64,000 nucleotides of DNA from Adhaeribacter arboris (GTDB lineage Bacteria; Bacteroidota; Bacteroidia; Cytophagales; Hymenobacteraceae), in assembly GCF_003023845.1 (NCBI RefSeq), contig NZ_PYFT01000001.1, positions 2,914,001 to 2,978,000 on the forward strand. Reading direction: 5' to 3'. The position numbers were made by a program, and so were the translations under genes. This document shows, in pieces, positions 17,020 to 25,987 of this stretch. A model generated the notes under the pieces. The model saw only the letters and a list, made by a program, of their open reading frames with translations. It made no database searches and was not told the DNA's origin. Position 1 is the stretch's first letter. Each line of letters begins with the position of its first letter.

Positions 17020-17778
17020 ATGGATTATCAACCTGCTTTACTGGATTTACTGTACAAAATGGCGGATGACCAATTTATCTTAGGTCATCGCAATTCTGAA
17101 TGGACAGGCATTGGCCCGATACTGGAAGAAGATATTGCTTTTTCGTCGATGGCGCAGGATAAACTGGGTCATAGCCTGGCTTTGTACCAACTACTCCACG
17201 AACTAGGCGAAGCAGAGCCGGACACATTAGCTTTTATGCGAAATGCAAGCCAATTCCATTGTTGTCATTTGGTAGAACTACCCATTGGCGAATATGAATT
17301 TAGCTTAATCCGCCATTTTTTGTTCGATCACGCGGAATTGTTGCGGTTTGAAGCCTTGAGCCAATCAACCTATGAGCCCTTGGCCAAAGTGGCCGTTAAA
17401 CTAAAAAGTGAATTAAAATACCACGTACTGCATGCCAATACCATGATTAGGCAATTAGGCACCGCCACCCCGGAAAGCATTGAACGCCTACAAAATGCTT
17501 TGATGAATGCTTGGCCGTATGCCTTGGGCATTTTTGAAGAAAGTAAATGGGAAGAAAAACTTATTGCCGCCCACTTATTTACTGGCGAAATAAAACTCAA
17601 ACAAGAATGGCTAGATAAAATTAAAACTATACTGGCCCAGACAAATTTAAAATTACCTGATGCGGCCACCGTTAACCCGGCTTTAGGTGGCCGAGTGGGT
17701 AAGCACACTTCTTTTCTACAACCATTACTCGACGAAATGACGGAAGTTTACAAGATTGACCCAAGTGCGGAATGGTAA
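17020..17778 (+). CDS. paaC: 1,2-phenylacetyl-CoA epoxidase subunit C
   Basis: This 252-aa ferritin-like structural subunit shows MADDQFILGHRNSEWTG near the N-terminus, EEDIAFSSMAQDKLGH (about residues 31-46) and a C-terminal RVGKHTSFLQPLLDEM. It forms the stabilising partner of PaaA. It starts 5 nt after paaB and ends 3 nt before paaD, so the genes are translationally linked. Confidence 0.95.
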   Translation: MDYQPALLDLLYKMADDQFILGHRNSEWTGIGPILEEDIAFSSMAQDKLGHSLALYQLLHELGEAEPDTLAFMRNASQFHCCHLVELPIGEYEFSLIRHFLFDHAELLRFEALSQSTYEPLAKVAVKLKSELKYHVLHANTMIRQLGTATPESIERLQNALMNAWPYALGIFEESKWEEKLIAAHLFTGEIKLKQEWLDKIKTILAQTNLKLPDAATVNPALGGRVGKHTSFLQPLLDEMTEVYKIDPSAEW

Positions 17779-17781
17779 GCT

Positions 17782-18264
17782 ATGTGGACTTCTGAACAAA
17801 TATGGACTTGGTTAGAGGAGGTGAAAGATCCGGAAATTCCGGTATTATCGCTGGTTGATCTTGGAGTGATAACCCAGGTAAAGATTAATGAGAAAGGGAA
17901 AGTAAATATTGTTCTTACTCCTACTTTTGCCGGTTGCCCCGCCATGGCCTACATGAAAAAAGCCGTAGAAGAAAGCTTACAAGAACACGGTATTTCTGAT
18001 TTTAAGGTAACCTTGAGTTTTGACCAGCCCTGGAACTCCAACAGAATTTCGGAAAAAGGAAAAAAGGCGTTGCAGCAATTCGGCCTGGCTCCCCCTCCCT
18101 CTTATGATCGCATTTTGGATTTAGAAATTTTAGAACAAGCTATTTGCCCTCATTGCCAAAGTACCAACACCACTTTACGAACGCCTTTTGGCCCTACCCT
18201 TTGCCGATCCATGCATTTCTGCCACAATTGCCACCAATCATTCGAGCAGTTTAAACCAGTTTAG
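17782..18264 (+). CDS. paaD: PaaD, Fe-S assembly-type accessory protein
   Basis: The 160-aa protein has an N-terminal MIP18/DUF59 domain (residues 5-85; KDPEIPVLSLVDLGVI, then PTFAGCPAM) and a C-terminal zinc-ribbon-like part with C-x2-C pairs (CPHC and CHNC, about residues 121-154). PaaD is needed for activity of the epoxidase, probably in assembling its metal centres. It is the last gene of paaABCD. Confidence 0.93.
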   Translation: MWTSEQIWTWLEEVKDPEIPVLSLVDLGVITQVKINEKGKVNIVLTPTFAGCPAMAYMKKAVEESLQEHGISDFKVTLSFDQPWNSNRISEKGKKALQQFGLAPPPSYDRILDLEILEQAICPHCQSTNTTLRTPFGPTLCRSMHFCHNCHQSFEQFKPV

Positions 18265-18494
18265 TTGTTAGTTGCTGGTTTTTAGTTGTTGGATAATGGC
18301 TATGAAATTTACATTGCGGCAGGTTTAAACCCACCGCAACGCATGCAATTTACTATACTATCAAACTCTTACCAGTTGCAAACGGCTTGGCTGTATAGGT
18401 ACCAGTTACGCGAAAGCAACTCTGCCTAAATGAGTTTAACTAACTATTTAACCATATATCCAACTAACAACTAACAACTAACAACCAGCAACTA
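18262..18494. repeat. Heptad-type imperfect inverted repeat between convergent genes
   Basis: The left arm is made of TAGTTGT/TAGTTGC/TGGTTTT-type 7-mers (about 18262-18295). The right arm is their reverse complement, CCAACTAACAACTAACAAC plus CCAGCAACTAAAG (about 18460-18497). They enclose about 165 nt of noncoding sequence between paaD and the M3 peptidase gene, and the right arm enters the last codons of the peptidase. It is probably a bidirectional terminator or mobile repeat of the same type as at 23321-24206. Confidence 0.55.
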
Positions 18495-20222
18495 AAGCTT
18501 CGCCATTTCCTGCCGGACAAAATCGGTCAGGCTTTTAATGTAGGCTTCCGAAAAATCAAATTTAATGTTAGCGGCGGCGTACACTTCGCCAATCGAAGCA
18601 GTATAGCCTAAAGCCAAGGCATTTTTGTAGCCTTGCAAGGCGGCTTTCGGATCTTCCTTAAAGTTTTTCCAGACGGCAATGGCTCCCAACTGCGCCATGG
18701 CATATTCGATGTAGTAAAAAGGCACTTCGTAAAGGTGTAGTTGCTTTTGCCAGATGTAAGGTTTTATATGTTCTAATCCTTCCCAGTTTACTTCGTGCTG
18801 ATTAAAATCATCGAATATTTCTACCCATTTGGCTTGGCGTTCGTCTAAGGTGTGCTGCGGATTTTCGTAAACCCAATGCTGAAACTTATCAATGGTAGCT
18901 ACCCACGGAAAGGTTTCGAGTACACTTTCCAGGTGCATTTTCTTGGCCCGGCGTAATTCATCGGCATCCGGGAAGAACAAATCCCAATGATCCATCGAAA
19001 TCAATTCCATCGCCATAGAAGCCAGTTCCGCTACTTCGGAGGGAGTTTGTTTAAACGCGTTTAAAGGCAAAGTACGCGTTAAAAACGAATGCACCGCGTG
19101 GCCTCCTTCATGCAGTAAGGTCACCACATCCCGCAGCGACGAAGTAGCATTCATAAAGATAAAAGGCACGCCAATTTCTTCCAGAGGATAATTGTAGCCT
19201 CCCGGTGCTTTGCCTTTCCGGGATTCTAAATCCAAGTGGCCCATCCGCTGCATGGTTACCAGGCAATCACCCAGAAAGGGATCTAAAGCGTAAAAGCATT
19301 GAATGGTTTTGGCTAGCAACTCCTCCCCGGTTTTAAAGGGTTCTAAAGGCGGTTTGCCCGACTCATCTACGTCTAAATCCCAGGGCTTCAATACCTCAAG
19401 TTGCAAGGCTTCTTTCCGCTGTTTGTCTAATTCATCGTTTAAGGGTACTACGTATTCCCGGATGGCCGCGTGAAAACTAAAGCAATCCTGAGGGGTATAG
19501 TCGAACCGGCCTAAAGCCGCAAACATATAATCGCGAAAATTCGCAAAACCGGCGTTTAAAGCTACCTGATGCCGTAATTGAGTCAGTTCGGTAAATAAAT
19601 TATCCAGCTGATCTTTGTCTTGCAACCGTCGGTCCTGAATAGCTAGGTAGGTTTCCCGCCGAACATTTTGGTCTAAACTTTTCAAACGGTCGGCTGCGCG
19701 CTGCAACGTCATTTCCTGGCCGTCTAAGGTAACGGTCATGGTGCCGGTAATGGCCGCGTATTGTTGCTGTTTGGTAGTTATTTCGGTTTTAAGCGGAATG
19801 CTTTCTTCCCGGAAAATTTCCAGTTGCCGCTGCACCGAACGTAAATAAATGCGGTACTTTTCCTGATCTAATTCTTTCAGGTAAGGCGATTGTAGTAACT
19901 TCTGATTGAGGGCGTGGTCGTAAGGGGCTACTTTCGGTTCAATTTCCGTAACAAAGAATTGGAAAGCTTCGGTGGCTGCTTCGTCCTGGGTATCAATGGT
20001 CATCCGGATATAACGCCAACCCATTTCTTCCCCGAAAATACTTTCCAGTTCGCTCCGGTCCAGCATCCATTTTTCTAATTCAGCCGCTGAATGGATGGGC
20101 CTATTTTGTAATTCCTGCAGGTAAGGCTCTAAGGTTGCCCATTCTTTCAGCTCAAATTGTTCGGGGATAAAAAAGCGCGGTGGTCGCTTTGGTATTTGGA
20201 GGGTTGGTATCGTCTCATTCAT
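18492..20222 (-). CDS. M3 family oligoendopeptidase
   Basis: This 576-aa zinc metallopeptidase of the PepF/M3 type has the catalytic HEGGHAVHSFLT motif (HExxH at about residue 368) with the downstream Glu-containing segment VAELASMAMELISMD, and no signal peptide, so it is cytosolic. It degrades short peptides. It is convergent with paaABCD and divergent in function; the location between paaD and paaE is probably incidental. Confidence 0.93.
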   Translation of the reverse strand: MNETIPTLQIPKRPPRFFIPEQFELKEWATLEPYLQELQNRPIHSAAELEKWMLDRSELESIFGEEMGWRYIRMTIDTQDEAATEAFQFFVTEIEPKVAPYDHALNQKLLQSPYLKELDQEKYRIYLRSVQRQLEIFREESIPLKTEITTKQQQYAAITGTMTVTLDGQEMTLQRAADRLKSLDQNVRRETYLAIQDRRLQDKDQLDNLFTELTQLRHQVALNAGFANFRDYMFAALGRFDYTPQDCFSFHAAIREYVVPLNDELDKQRKEALQLEVLKPWDLDVDESGKPPLEPFKTGEELLAKTIQCFYALDPFLGDCLVTMQRMGHLDLESRKGKAPGGYNYPLEEIGVPFIFMNATSSLRDVVTLLHEGGHAVHSFLTRTLPLNAFKQTPSEVAELASMAMELISMDHWDLFFPDADELRRAKKMHLESVLETFPWVATIDKFQHWVYENPQHTLDERQAKWVEIFDDFNQHEVNWEGLEHIKPYIWQKQLHLYEVPFYYIEYAMAQLGAIAVWKNFKEDPKAALQGYKNALALGYTASIGEVYAAANIKFDFSEAYIKSLTDFVRQEMAKL

Positions 20223-20472
20223 TGTTTTAGAAATTAGTAAAAAACTAATGTTAACAGAAAAACCATTGTACCAATTCTTACTATTTTACCAATTAAAATA
20301 GATTTTGATTAAGGCTTATTACTATTTAAAATATACTCTCTAACTTATTTATAGCATTTTTATTGTTTTAAATAAAGGCCCGTTCAAACTTCTAGTTAGA
20401 GCTTGCTTCTCTAATTTAAGTTCAGGAGAATAATGCTTATCTCTCCTTTTTTAATTAATAATCTAAGAAAAA

Positions 20473-21636
20473 TCAGCCAATTTCAATAACAACATTATTA
20501 GTAAGCGGGTGGCCCACGCAAGTTAAAACGTAGCCTTCGGCCATTTCGGCATCCGACAAACCTTCGCGTTCATCTAAGTGTACCTTACCCGAAAGGCATT
20601 TACCCCGACAGGCCGTACATAAACCCGCCTGGCAGGAAAAAGGCAAATCAATATCCTGGTTAAGCGCGGCTTCTAAAATAGTTTCGCTCTTAGGCACCTC
20701 TAATACATATTCACTGCCTTCGTATAAAATAGTTACTTTTTGGTCCTGAATTTCATTCGATTCCGCTCCTTCTAAGGCAATTCCAGCTCCGGCATCCGCA
20801 GCGTTATGACCCGTACTCACAAAGCTTTCTTTAAAAATCTGGCTGGCTGGCACGTGCAGAATCTGCAAGGCCGCTTTCGCTTCTTCCATTAATCCATCGG
20901 GGCCGCATAAATAATAGTGCGTATTGGTAAGATACATTACCTGAAGTTCTTCTAAAATTTTGATCAGCATAGCCCGGTTCAAGCGCCCGGTGTAACGAGG
21001 TAAAATTTCCTCCGGCGAAATCTCTGTGGTTTCTTTGCTTTTGCCAAATAATTTGCTGAATAACGAACCAGAGGATTTGGTTGGGGTTTCGGCTGGTTGG
21101 CTGTAAATATGGGTAACCCGAAAACGATCGGGATATTCTTGTTCCAGAACTTTCAATTGTTCTTTAAATATGACGGAACTTTCGTTTCGATTGCCATAAA
21201 TAAGCATTACTTGGCTAGCCGTTTCACCTTGTAAAACCGATTTAGCAATGGACATCAGGGGAGTGATGCCGCTGCCGGCCCCAATTAGCACCATGGTACG
21301 ATTTGAGGTAGAATCCGGAACAAAGTTAAAATTACCCATGGGGGCCAGCACCTCCAGGGTATCGCCTACTTTCAGTTGGTTTAGCAAGTAATTGGAGAGT
21401 AGGCCGCCCATTACACGTTTTACCGTAACCGAAAGGCGCGGTTGCTCCCCCGGAAAACTGCATAACGAATACGCCCGCCTTTCTTTTTTGCCGTTAATGG
21501 GAACCATCAAAGTTAAAAATTGACCTGCCAGGTAGGGAATATTAATTTTATCGGGATGTTCTAAATGAATGGTAATGGCATCCGACGTTTCCGGGGTAAT
21601 AGCCACCACCTTCAAAAAGAGGTTAGGTTGACTCAT
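20473..21636 (-). CDS. paaE: 1,2-phenylacetyl-CoA epoxidase reductase subunit
   Basis: This 387-aa reductase has an FAD-binding domain (RAYSLCS, about residue 54), an NAD(P)-binding domain (GAGSGITPLMS, about residue 118) and a C-terminal plant-type 2Fe-2S ferredoxin domain with C-x4-C-x2-C (CQAGLCTAC) and a last Cys in LTCVGHP. It passes electrons from NADPH to PaaA. A low-complexity insert (PTKSSGSLFSKLFGKSKET, about residues 190-208) lies in the NAD domain. It is opposite in strand to paaABCD and separated by the peptidase gene, so it has its own promoter. Confidence 0.9.
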   Translation of the reverse strand: MSQPNLFLKVVAITPETSDAITIHLEHPDKINIPYLAGQFLTLMVPINGKKERRAYSLCSFPGEQPRLSVTVKRVMGGLLSNYLLNQLKVGDTLEVLAPMGNFNFVPDSTSNRTMVLIGAGSGITPLMSIAKSVLQGETASQVMLIYGNRNESSVIFKEQLKVLEQEYPDRFRVTHIYSQPAETPTKSSGSLFSKLFGKSKETTEISPEEILPRYTGRLNRAMLIKILEELQVMYLTNTHYYLCGPDGLMEEAKAALQILHVPASQIFKESFVSTGHNAADAGAGIALEGAESNEIQDQKVTILYEGSEYVLEVPKSETILEAALNQDIDLPFSCQAGLCTACRGKCLSGKVHLDEREGLSDAEMAEGYVLTCVGHPLTNNVVIEIG

Positions 21637-21754
21637 AATTCATTCTTTCCGCAAAGGTAATTTTACCTGCTGCAATTACCAATTAACGTTTGGTAAACTG
21701 CTTTTTGATTTAAAAGTTTATTTTTTTTTAACTTCCGCCGGTAATTTCACGCCT

Positions 21755-22453
21755 ATGTCGGTTGCTTTATCTGCCTTATTAAGTAAAAATCAAAATTTCT
21801 TTGGCCCAGTTCTGCCTTTCAATTTAAATGGTCCGGAAGTATGCCGTTTAGATTTAACAGCCCAAAATTCCATATTAATCCATCAAAATTTAAAAAATAC
21901 CAAGCAATTTGCATCTTTGATAAACCAACTACTGGAAAAACAAGGAGCTACTATAGGAGTGGGTGGCTACCTGGAAAATCGGATTATTTACCGCCGAAGC
22001 GCTTTATTTTCGGATAATCAACTAAATCGGAGTATTCATTTGGGGGTAGATATTTGGGCACCGGCCGGAACGCCAATTTTTGCACCCTTGCCCGGAGTAG
22101 TTCATTCGTTTGCGGATAATGCGCATTTCGGCGATTATGGCCCCACCATTATTTTGCAGCACTCCCTCCAAGACTGTACTTTTTACACGCTTTACGGCCA
22201 TTTAAGTCGCTATTCCTTAACCGACTTACAGGTTAGTCAGCTGATAAATAAAGGTCAGGAATTTACTACCATTGGCCCTTATCCCGAGAACGGAGATTGG
22301 CCGCCACACCTTCATTTTCAGTTAATAACGGATATGCAGGGCTTAGCCGGAGATTTCCCGGGGGTTTGCCGCTTAGAAGAAAAAGCAGCTTATTCTCAAA
22401 TTTGCCTGGATCCTAATCTTATTTTGCAGAGCCGTTATTTAGCAGCTTTTTAA
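21755..22453 (+). CDS. M23 family metallopeptidase-like protein
   Basis: This 232-aa protein has the LytM/M23 fold signature: HLGVDIWAPAGTPIFAP (zinc His/Asp), YGHL and PPHLHFQL (the HxH pair). No signal peptide is visible, which is unusual for a peptidoglycan hydrolase, so the protein may act in the cytosol or be inactive on cell wall. Homologues occur as stand-alone proteins or fused to aminotransferases in Bacteroidota (recall). Confidence 0.82.
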   Translation: MSVALSALLSKNQNFFGPVLPFNLNGPEVCRLDLTAQNSILIHQNLKNTKQFASLINQLLEKQGATIGVGGYLENRIIYRRSALFSDNQLNRSIHLGVDIWAPAGTPIFAPLPGVVHSFADNAHFGDYGPTIILQHSLQDCTFYTLYGHLSRYSLTDLQVSQLINKGQEFTTIGPYPENGDWPPHLHFQLITDMQGLAGDFPGVCRLEEKAAYSQICLDPNLILQSRYLAAF

Positions 22454-22514
22454 TAATTACTTGCGTAAAAGGCTTCATTAAACCTACAAAAGCATTTTTT
22501 TAATTACCGAAAAC

Positions 22515-23330
22515 ATGAATGGTCTGTTCGATTTTGCCAAATACCGCGAAACTTTAACTACTTTTTTTATTACCTACGGCGCTCGCTTTTTAGTAGCCAC
22601 CTTGCTATTATTTATTGGCTTGTGGGTAATAACCCGGCTGGTTAGGTTCCTCGACCGCGAAATGATAACGCATCACGTAGATCCCTCGTTGCGGCCTTTT
22701 TTACGGAATGTGTTAAATGTGTCCTTAAAAATATTGCTGCTCATTGCCGTTATTGGTCAGTTAGGGATGGAAATGACGTCCATTTTCGCGGTGTTAGGTT
22801 CGGCAGGTCTGGCAATTGGGTTGGCTTTGCAGGGGAGTTTGGCAAATTTTGCGGGTGGCGTTTTAATTTTGGCTCTTAAACCTTTCCGGGTGGGCGACTA
22901 CATCGAAGCGCAGGGAGTAAGCGGTAATGTAAACCTGATTAACATTCTAAATACGGTTATAAAAACCTCCGACAACAAAACTATTTATATCCCGAACGGA
23001 CCTTTAGCTTCGAGCACCATTGTAAATTATGACGTGGAAACCAATCGCCGGGCCGACGTTCGGATTTTGGTACATTACGGCAACGACATAACATTGGCAA
23101 AAGAATTAATTACCCAAATTATTACGCACGATTCCCGGATTTTACCCCAACCTGCCCCACAAGTGGTTACCGAAAATACCGATTTAGGCGTAAATATTTT
23201 TACTCGGGTTTGGGCCGAACGCGGAAATGTCGGGGGCATAACCAATGATTTGCACGACTGGATTCGGGCTGCTTTCGAGAAGAACGGAATTACAATTGCT
23301 TACCGGGAGCCAGTTGTTAATAGTCGATAG
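22515..23330 (+). CDS. mscS: Small-conductance mechanosensitive channel, MscS family
   Basis: This 271-aa protein has three N-terminal transmembrane helices and the pore-lining TM3 with LGSAGLAIGLALQGSLANFA, then the beta domain (FRVGDYIEAQG) and the C-terminal vestibule. It releases solutes on hypo-osmotic shock. The last codons and the TAG stop lie inside a heptad repeat (TAGTCGA TAGACGA), so the repeat shapes its C-terminus (VVNSR end). Confidence 0.93.
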   Translation: MNGLFDFAKYRETLTTFFITYGARFLVATLLLFIGLWVITRLVRFLDREMITHHVDPSLRPFLRNVLNVSLKILLLIAVIGQLGMEMTSIFAVLGSAGLAIGLALQGSLANFAGGVLILALKPFRVGDYIEAQGVSGNVNLINILNTVIKTSDNKTIYIPNGPLASSTIVNYDVETNRRADVRILVHYGNDITLAKELITQIITHDSRILPQPAPQVVTENTDLGVNIFTRVWAERGNVGGITNDLHDWIRAAFEKNGITIAYREPVVNSR

Positions 23331-23378
23331 ACGATAGTCCACAGACGATAGACGATGGTTGAATTGCTGGATGGTTAG
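23321..23378 (+). repeat. Left arm of a long inverted repeat made of 7-mers
   Basis: Consecutive heptads TAGTCGA, TAGACGA, TAGTCCA, CAGACGA, TAGACGA, TGGTTGA run from 23321 to 23362, followed by ATTGCTGGATGGTTAG. The reverse complement of the sequence at 24143-24206 matches this arm almost base for base over about 48 nt. The arm overlaps the mscS stop codon. Confidence 0.75.
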
Positions 23379-23491
23379 TTACTTTATTTAATCCCAATCC
23401 GTCAGCTACAAACTGGCAATTACGTTTAGGTACTAGTTGGGCAAAATGGAAATAAGTAAAGGGAAATTAAGCACATTGAATAATTAGGCTA

Positions 23492-24040
23492 ATGAAAAAC
23501 TGTCAGGCATTCTTATTGGCTTTTTTATGCTTAGGCTGCAAAATTCATCAATCAAATAAGAATCAAGCTGTAGGTATTGTGTATGATTGCCGTTTAGTGA
23601 GTGCTGAGTTTGATGAGCTGCCTTATGTGTTAGGAAAAGCTATTGAACCTGCTTACCGTAAATTCAAGAACAGCGTTGAAGATGGCGTGTTTTTTACCAG
23701 CCGTTATTTCAACCATTCAAACTCTACTAAAGCCATTGTGATGGATTTAAAGATGCAGGAACAATGGAATTATAGTACAGATAGCACGACTAAATCTTCC
23801 ATGAATAGTCAAACAAATTTTGATATAAAGGAATTAGTAGCGAAAGTAGAAAAAGGCTCTTTTCGGCAAGCTTGCATTCAGGGGTCAAGTGAAGGTTCTA
23901 TGTCCCTTTTACTGGTAAAAACAAATGGCAGAATAACTTTCAAGTTTGAGGCAAGCCAACATGATTATAGTTATTTAAATAAATCGGAGAAGGGAGAAAT
24001 TAAGAACGCATTAGAACTAATCAGCCTTTTAGATAAATAA
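23492..24040 (+). CDS. Hypothetical lipoprotein between inverted repeat arms
   Basis: This 182-aa protein has a lipoprotein signal (LLAFLCLGC, Cys at residue 16). The mature part has no domain I recognise; it includes a Ser/Thr-rich middle and ends in alpha-helix. It is more AT-rich than mscS and the permease that flank it, and lies alone between the two arms of a long inverted repeat at the 3' ends of two convergent genes, which suggests a later insertion. Confidence 0.6.
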   Translation: MKNCQAFLLAFLCLGCKIHQSNKNQAVGIVYDCRLVSAEFDELPYVLGKAIEPAYRKFKNSVEDGVFFTSRYFNHSNSTKAIVMDLKMQEQWNYSTDSTTKSSMNSQTNFDIKELVAKVEKGSFRQACIQGSSEGSMSLLLVKTNGRITFKFEASQHDYSYLNKSEKGEIKNALELISLLDK

Positions 24041-24142
24041 AATTAAAAATCACTTTTTCCAACATTGTGTAAATGCTAGCCTTCGGCCGCCGCTTACAAG
24101 AGACCGTTACGTTGCGCTAAACTAGCGCCAAATAAAACTTAC

Positions 24143-24206
24143 CTAACCATTCAACAATTTAACCATCGTCTATCGTCTGTGGACTATCGACCATGGACCA
24201 TCGACC
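24143..24206 (-). repeat. Right arm of the long inverted repeat
   Basis: On the minus strand this reads as heptads related to TAGTCCA, CAGACGA, TAGACGA, TGGTTAA, matching the arm at 23321-23378. It abuts the stop codon of the permease gene (24209). Confidence 0.75.
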
Positions 24207-24208
24207 AA

Positions 24209-25423
24209 CTAATCAAATTTAATAGCGGCTACTGGTTTTATTTTAGCAATCATAAAAGTTGGAATCATGATCGCTAACATCGTGAGGAGAAGGGTAATTA
24301 CATTTAAAATAATAACTATAATGGGGTTCCAGGCAATGGGTACCGTATCCATGTAATAGTTTTCCGGATCGAGGGGAATAATTTTAGTAAAATATTGAAA
24401 AGCACAAAAGCCCAAGCCAATTAAGTTGCCGTAAATCAGTCCTTTTAAGGTTAATTGCAAACCTTTAAAGAAGAAAACCTGCCTGATTTGCGGATCGGTG
24501 GCTCCTAAGGCTTTGAGTAAGCCAATCATGTTGGTCCGTTCCAGAATCATGATAAATACCGAAGAAACCATGTTAAAGGTCGCCACAAAAATAATCAGGA
24601 TAAGAAAAATAATCACGTTTTGATTCAGGAGCTTCATCCAATCGAAAAGTTGCGCGTACTGGTCGGTAACTTTTTCGAGTTGTAAATCATAGTTCATGTG
24701 GTTAAAAACCGTAGAAGCCACGGTATCAATTTTATTAAAATCTTTCAGCATAATTTCGTAGCCGGTAACCACGGTATCGCTCCATTTATTTAAATCCCGG
24801 ATATGCTGCATGTCGGCTAAAACGTAAACCTGATCAAATTCTTCTAAACCGGTTTTAAAAATACCGGTTACGGTAAACCGCCGCGCCCGGGGTGGATTCT
24901 GAATAAAAAAGAAACTAACCTTATCGCCTAATTTAATACGTAGTTTATTGGCGACCTGGCTGCTGATCATGATATCGTTAGAAACCGCCGTATCGGAAAA
25001 CGCAATAATTTTACCCGCTACCAGGTTTTGCTGCATGGGTTTAAAGTCATAGCTTTTATCTACTCCTTTTAATACCACACCGTAAACTTCTTCGTCGGTT
25101 TTAATAATGGCCGTTTTAAAGGCGTACGGCTGATAATGCTGAATTTCCGGAATTCCTTTTAAATTTTTTACTACCGCACTGGTACTGATCGGTTTGCCTT
25201 CGAAAGAATTATTGGTATCGTACTTACTAATTTGCAGGTGAGCCCCGAAAGAAAATATCTTACGTTGAATTTCATTCCGGAAACCTTGCAGAATAGAGAA
25301 GGAAACTATCATGATGGCCAAACCAACCGCTATGCTAATAATGGCTATTTTGGTAACCGAAGAGGTAAAAGAATCGCCACCAGTCTCCCCTATCTTGCGG
25401 GATATATATTTGGAAATGTTCAC
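24209..25423 (-). CDS. ABC transporter permease, LolC/LolE (FtsX) family
   Basis: A 404-aa protein with one N-terminal transmembrane helix (IAIISIAVGLAIMIVSFSIL), a large periplasmic MacB-like domain (about residues 45-245) and three C-terminal helices with ERTNMIGLLKALGATDPQI, the coupling helix typical of FtsX-type permeases. Likely part of lipoprotein release (LolCDE) or a related exporter; the ATPase is not nearby. The start is GTG. TATATTTG (25448-25441 on the minus strand) is a possible -7 box. Confidence 0.88.
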   Translation of the reverse strand: MNISKYISRKIGETGGDSFTSSVTKIAIISIAVGLAIMIVSFSILQGFRNEIQRKIFSFGAHLQISKYDTNNSFEGKPISTSAVVKNLKGIPEIQHYQPYAFKTAIIKTDEEVYGVVLKGVDKSYDFKPMQQNLVAGKIIAFSDTAVSNDIMISSQVANKLRIKLGDKVSFFFIQNPPRARRFTVTGIFKTGLEEFDQVYVLADMQHIRDLNKWSDTVVTGYEIMLKDFNKIDTVASTVFNHMNYDLQLEKVTDQYAQLFDWMKLLNQNVIIFLILIIFVATFNMVSSVFIMILERTNMIGLLKALGATDPQIRQVFFFKGLQLTLKGLIYGNLIGLGFCAFQYFTKIIPLDPENYYMDTVPIAWNPIIVIILNVITLLLTMLAIMIPTFMIAKIKPVAAIKFD

Positions 25424-25987
25424 GCGTCTGTTTTAGGTACCAAATATAGGTATGAATTTCTACTTATAAGTAAACGACTAAATCAAAGTTATCCGGTAAT
25501 GAACCAGAAATAAGAAAAATTTACCCTTTAATTTTTGAGGCAAAAGCATCTGATTTACTCGTTTACATAACTTAAATCGGATTAAAAGCTTTTAAGATTT
25601 TTTTTTCAAGGTTTGACTATTAAGCGATTAGTCCGCCTCTTCCTACGCAAATTCTTCCGAAAGTTGCGTCCGGAACTGTTAAAAATTTGCTTTTATGAAA
25701 GAGTACTATAAAAAATAATCGTTTACAACTTGCTTCGACTAGCAAATTTCGCTTGCGATTAAAAAGACAGGTAAAATTTTGTAGTTTATTTTTACCGGAA
25801 CCTGAAGTAGCCCGTTAAATTTTTGAATAAATTCTTTATTAACCTAGTTGGTACCCCTACCTTGCGAAAACAAATTTCAGCGGACAAAATTGAAGAACAA
25901 TTCAAAGCGGATGGAGTTACGGTTCTTTAATAATGTTAAGAAAAAGCTCCGCCCATATTTTCTTTACCCGGATTTTAAATAATTGCT
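25424..25987. other. Gene-free interval, possible decayed C-terminal fragment
   Basis: No complete gene is visible in this AT-rich gap. A short plus-strand frame at 25823-25930 (35 codons, TTG start) reads NKFFINLVGTPTLRKQIS and looks like the C-terminal end of a larger protein, so it may be a gene remnant. The promoters of the divergent permease and fmt must also lie here. Confidence 0.4.

Noticed and set aside
23482-24112. Lone integron cassette around the lipoprotein gene at 23492-24040 (ATTAGGC before it, TTCCAAC...GTTACGT after it)
   Set aside because: The 5' and distal cores do not complement each other, unlike in the main array, and stem pairing is weak. The inverted-repeat explanation is better supported.
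23321-24206. CRISPR array (short repeated units)
   Set aside because: Units are contiguous degenerate 7-mers without unique spacers, and no cas gene is nearby.
25823-25930. 35-codon frame as a gene
   Set aside because: It has no upstream continuation, start context or operon; at most a decayed C-terminal fragment, so it is only mentioned in the gap entry.
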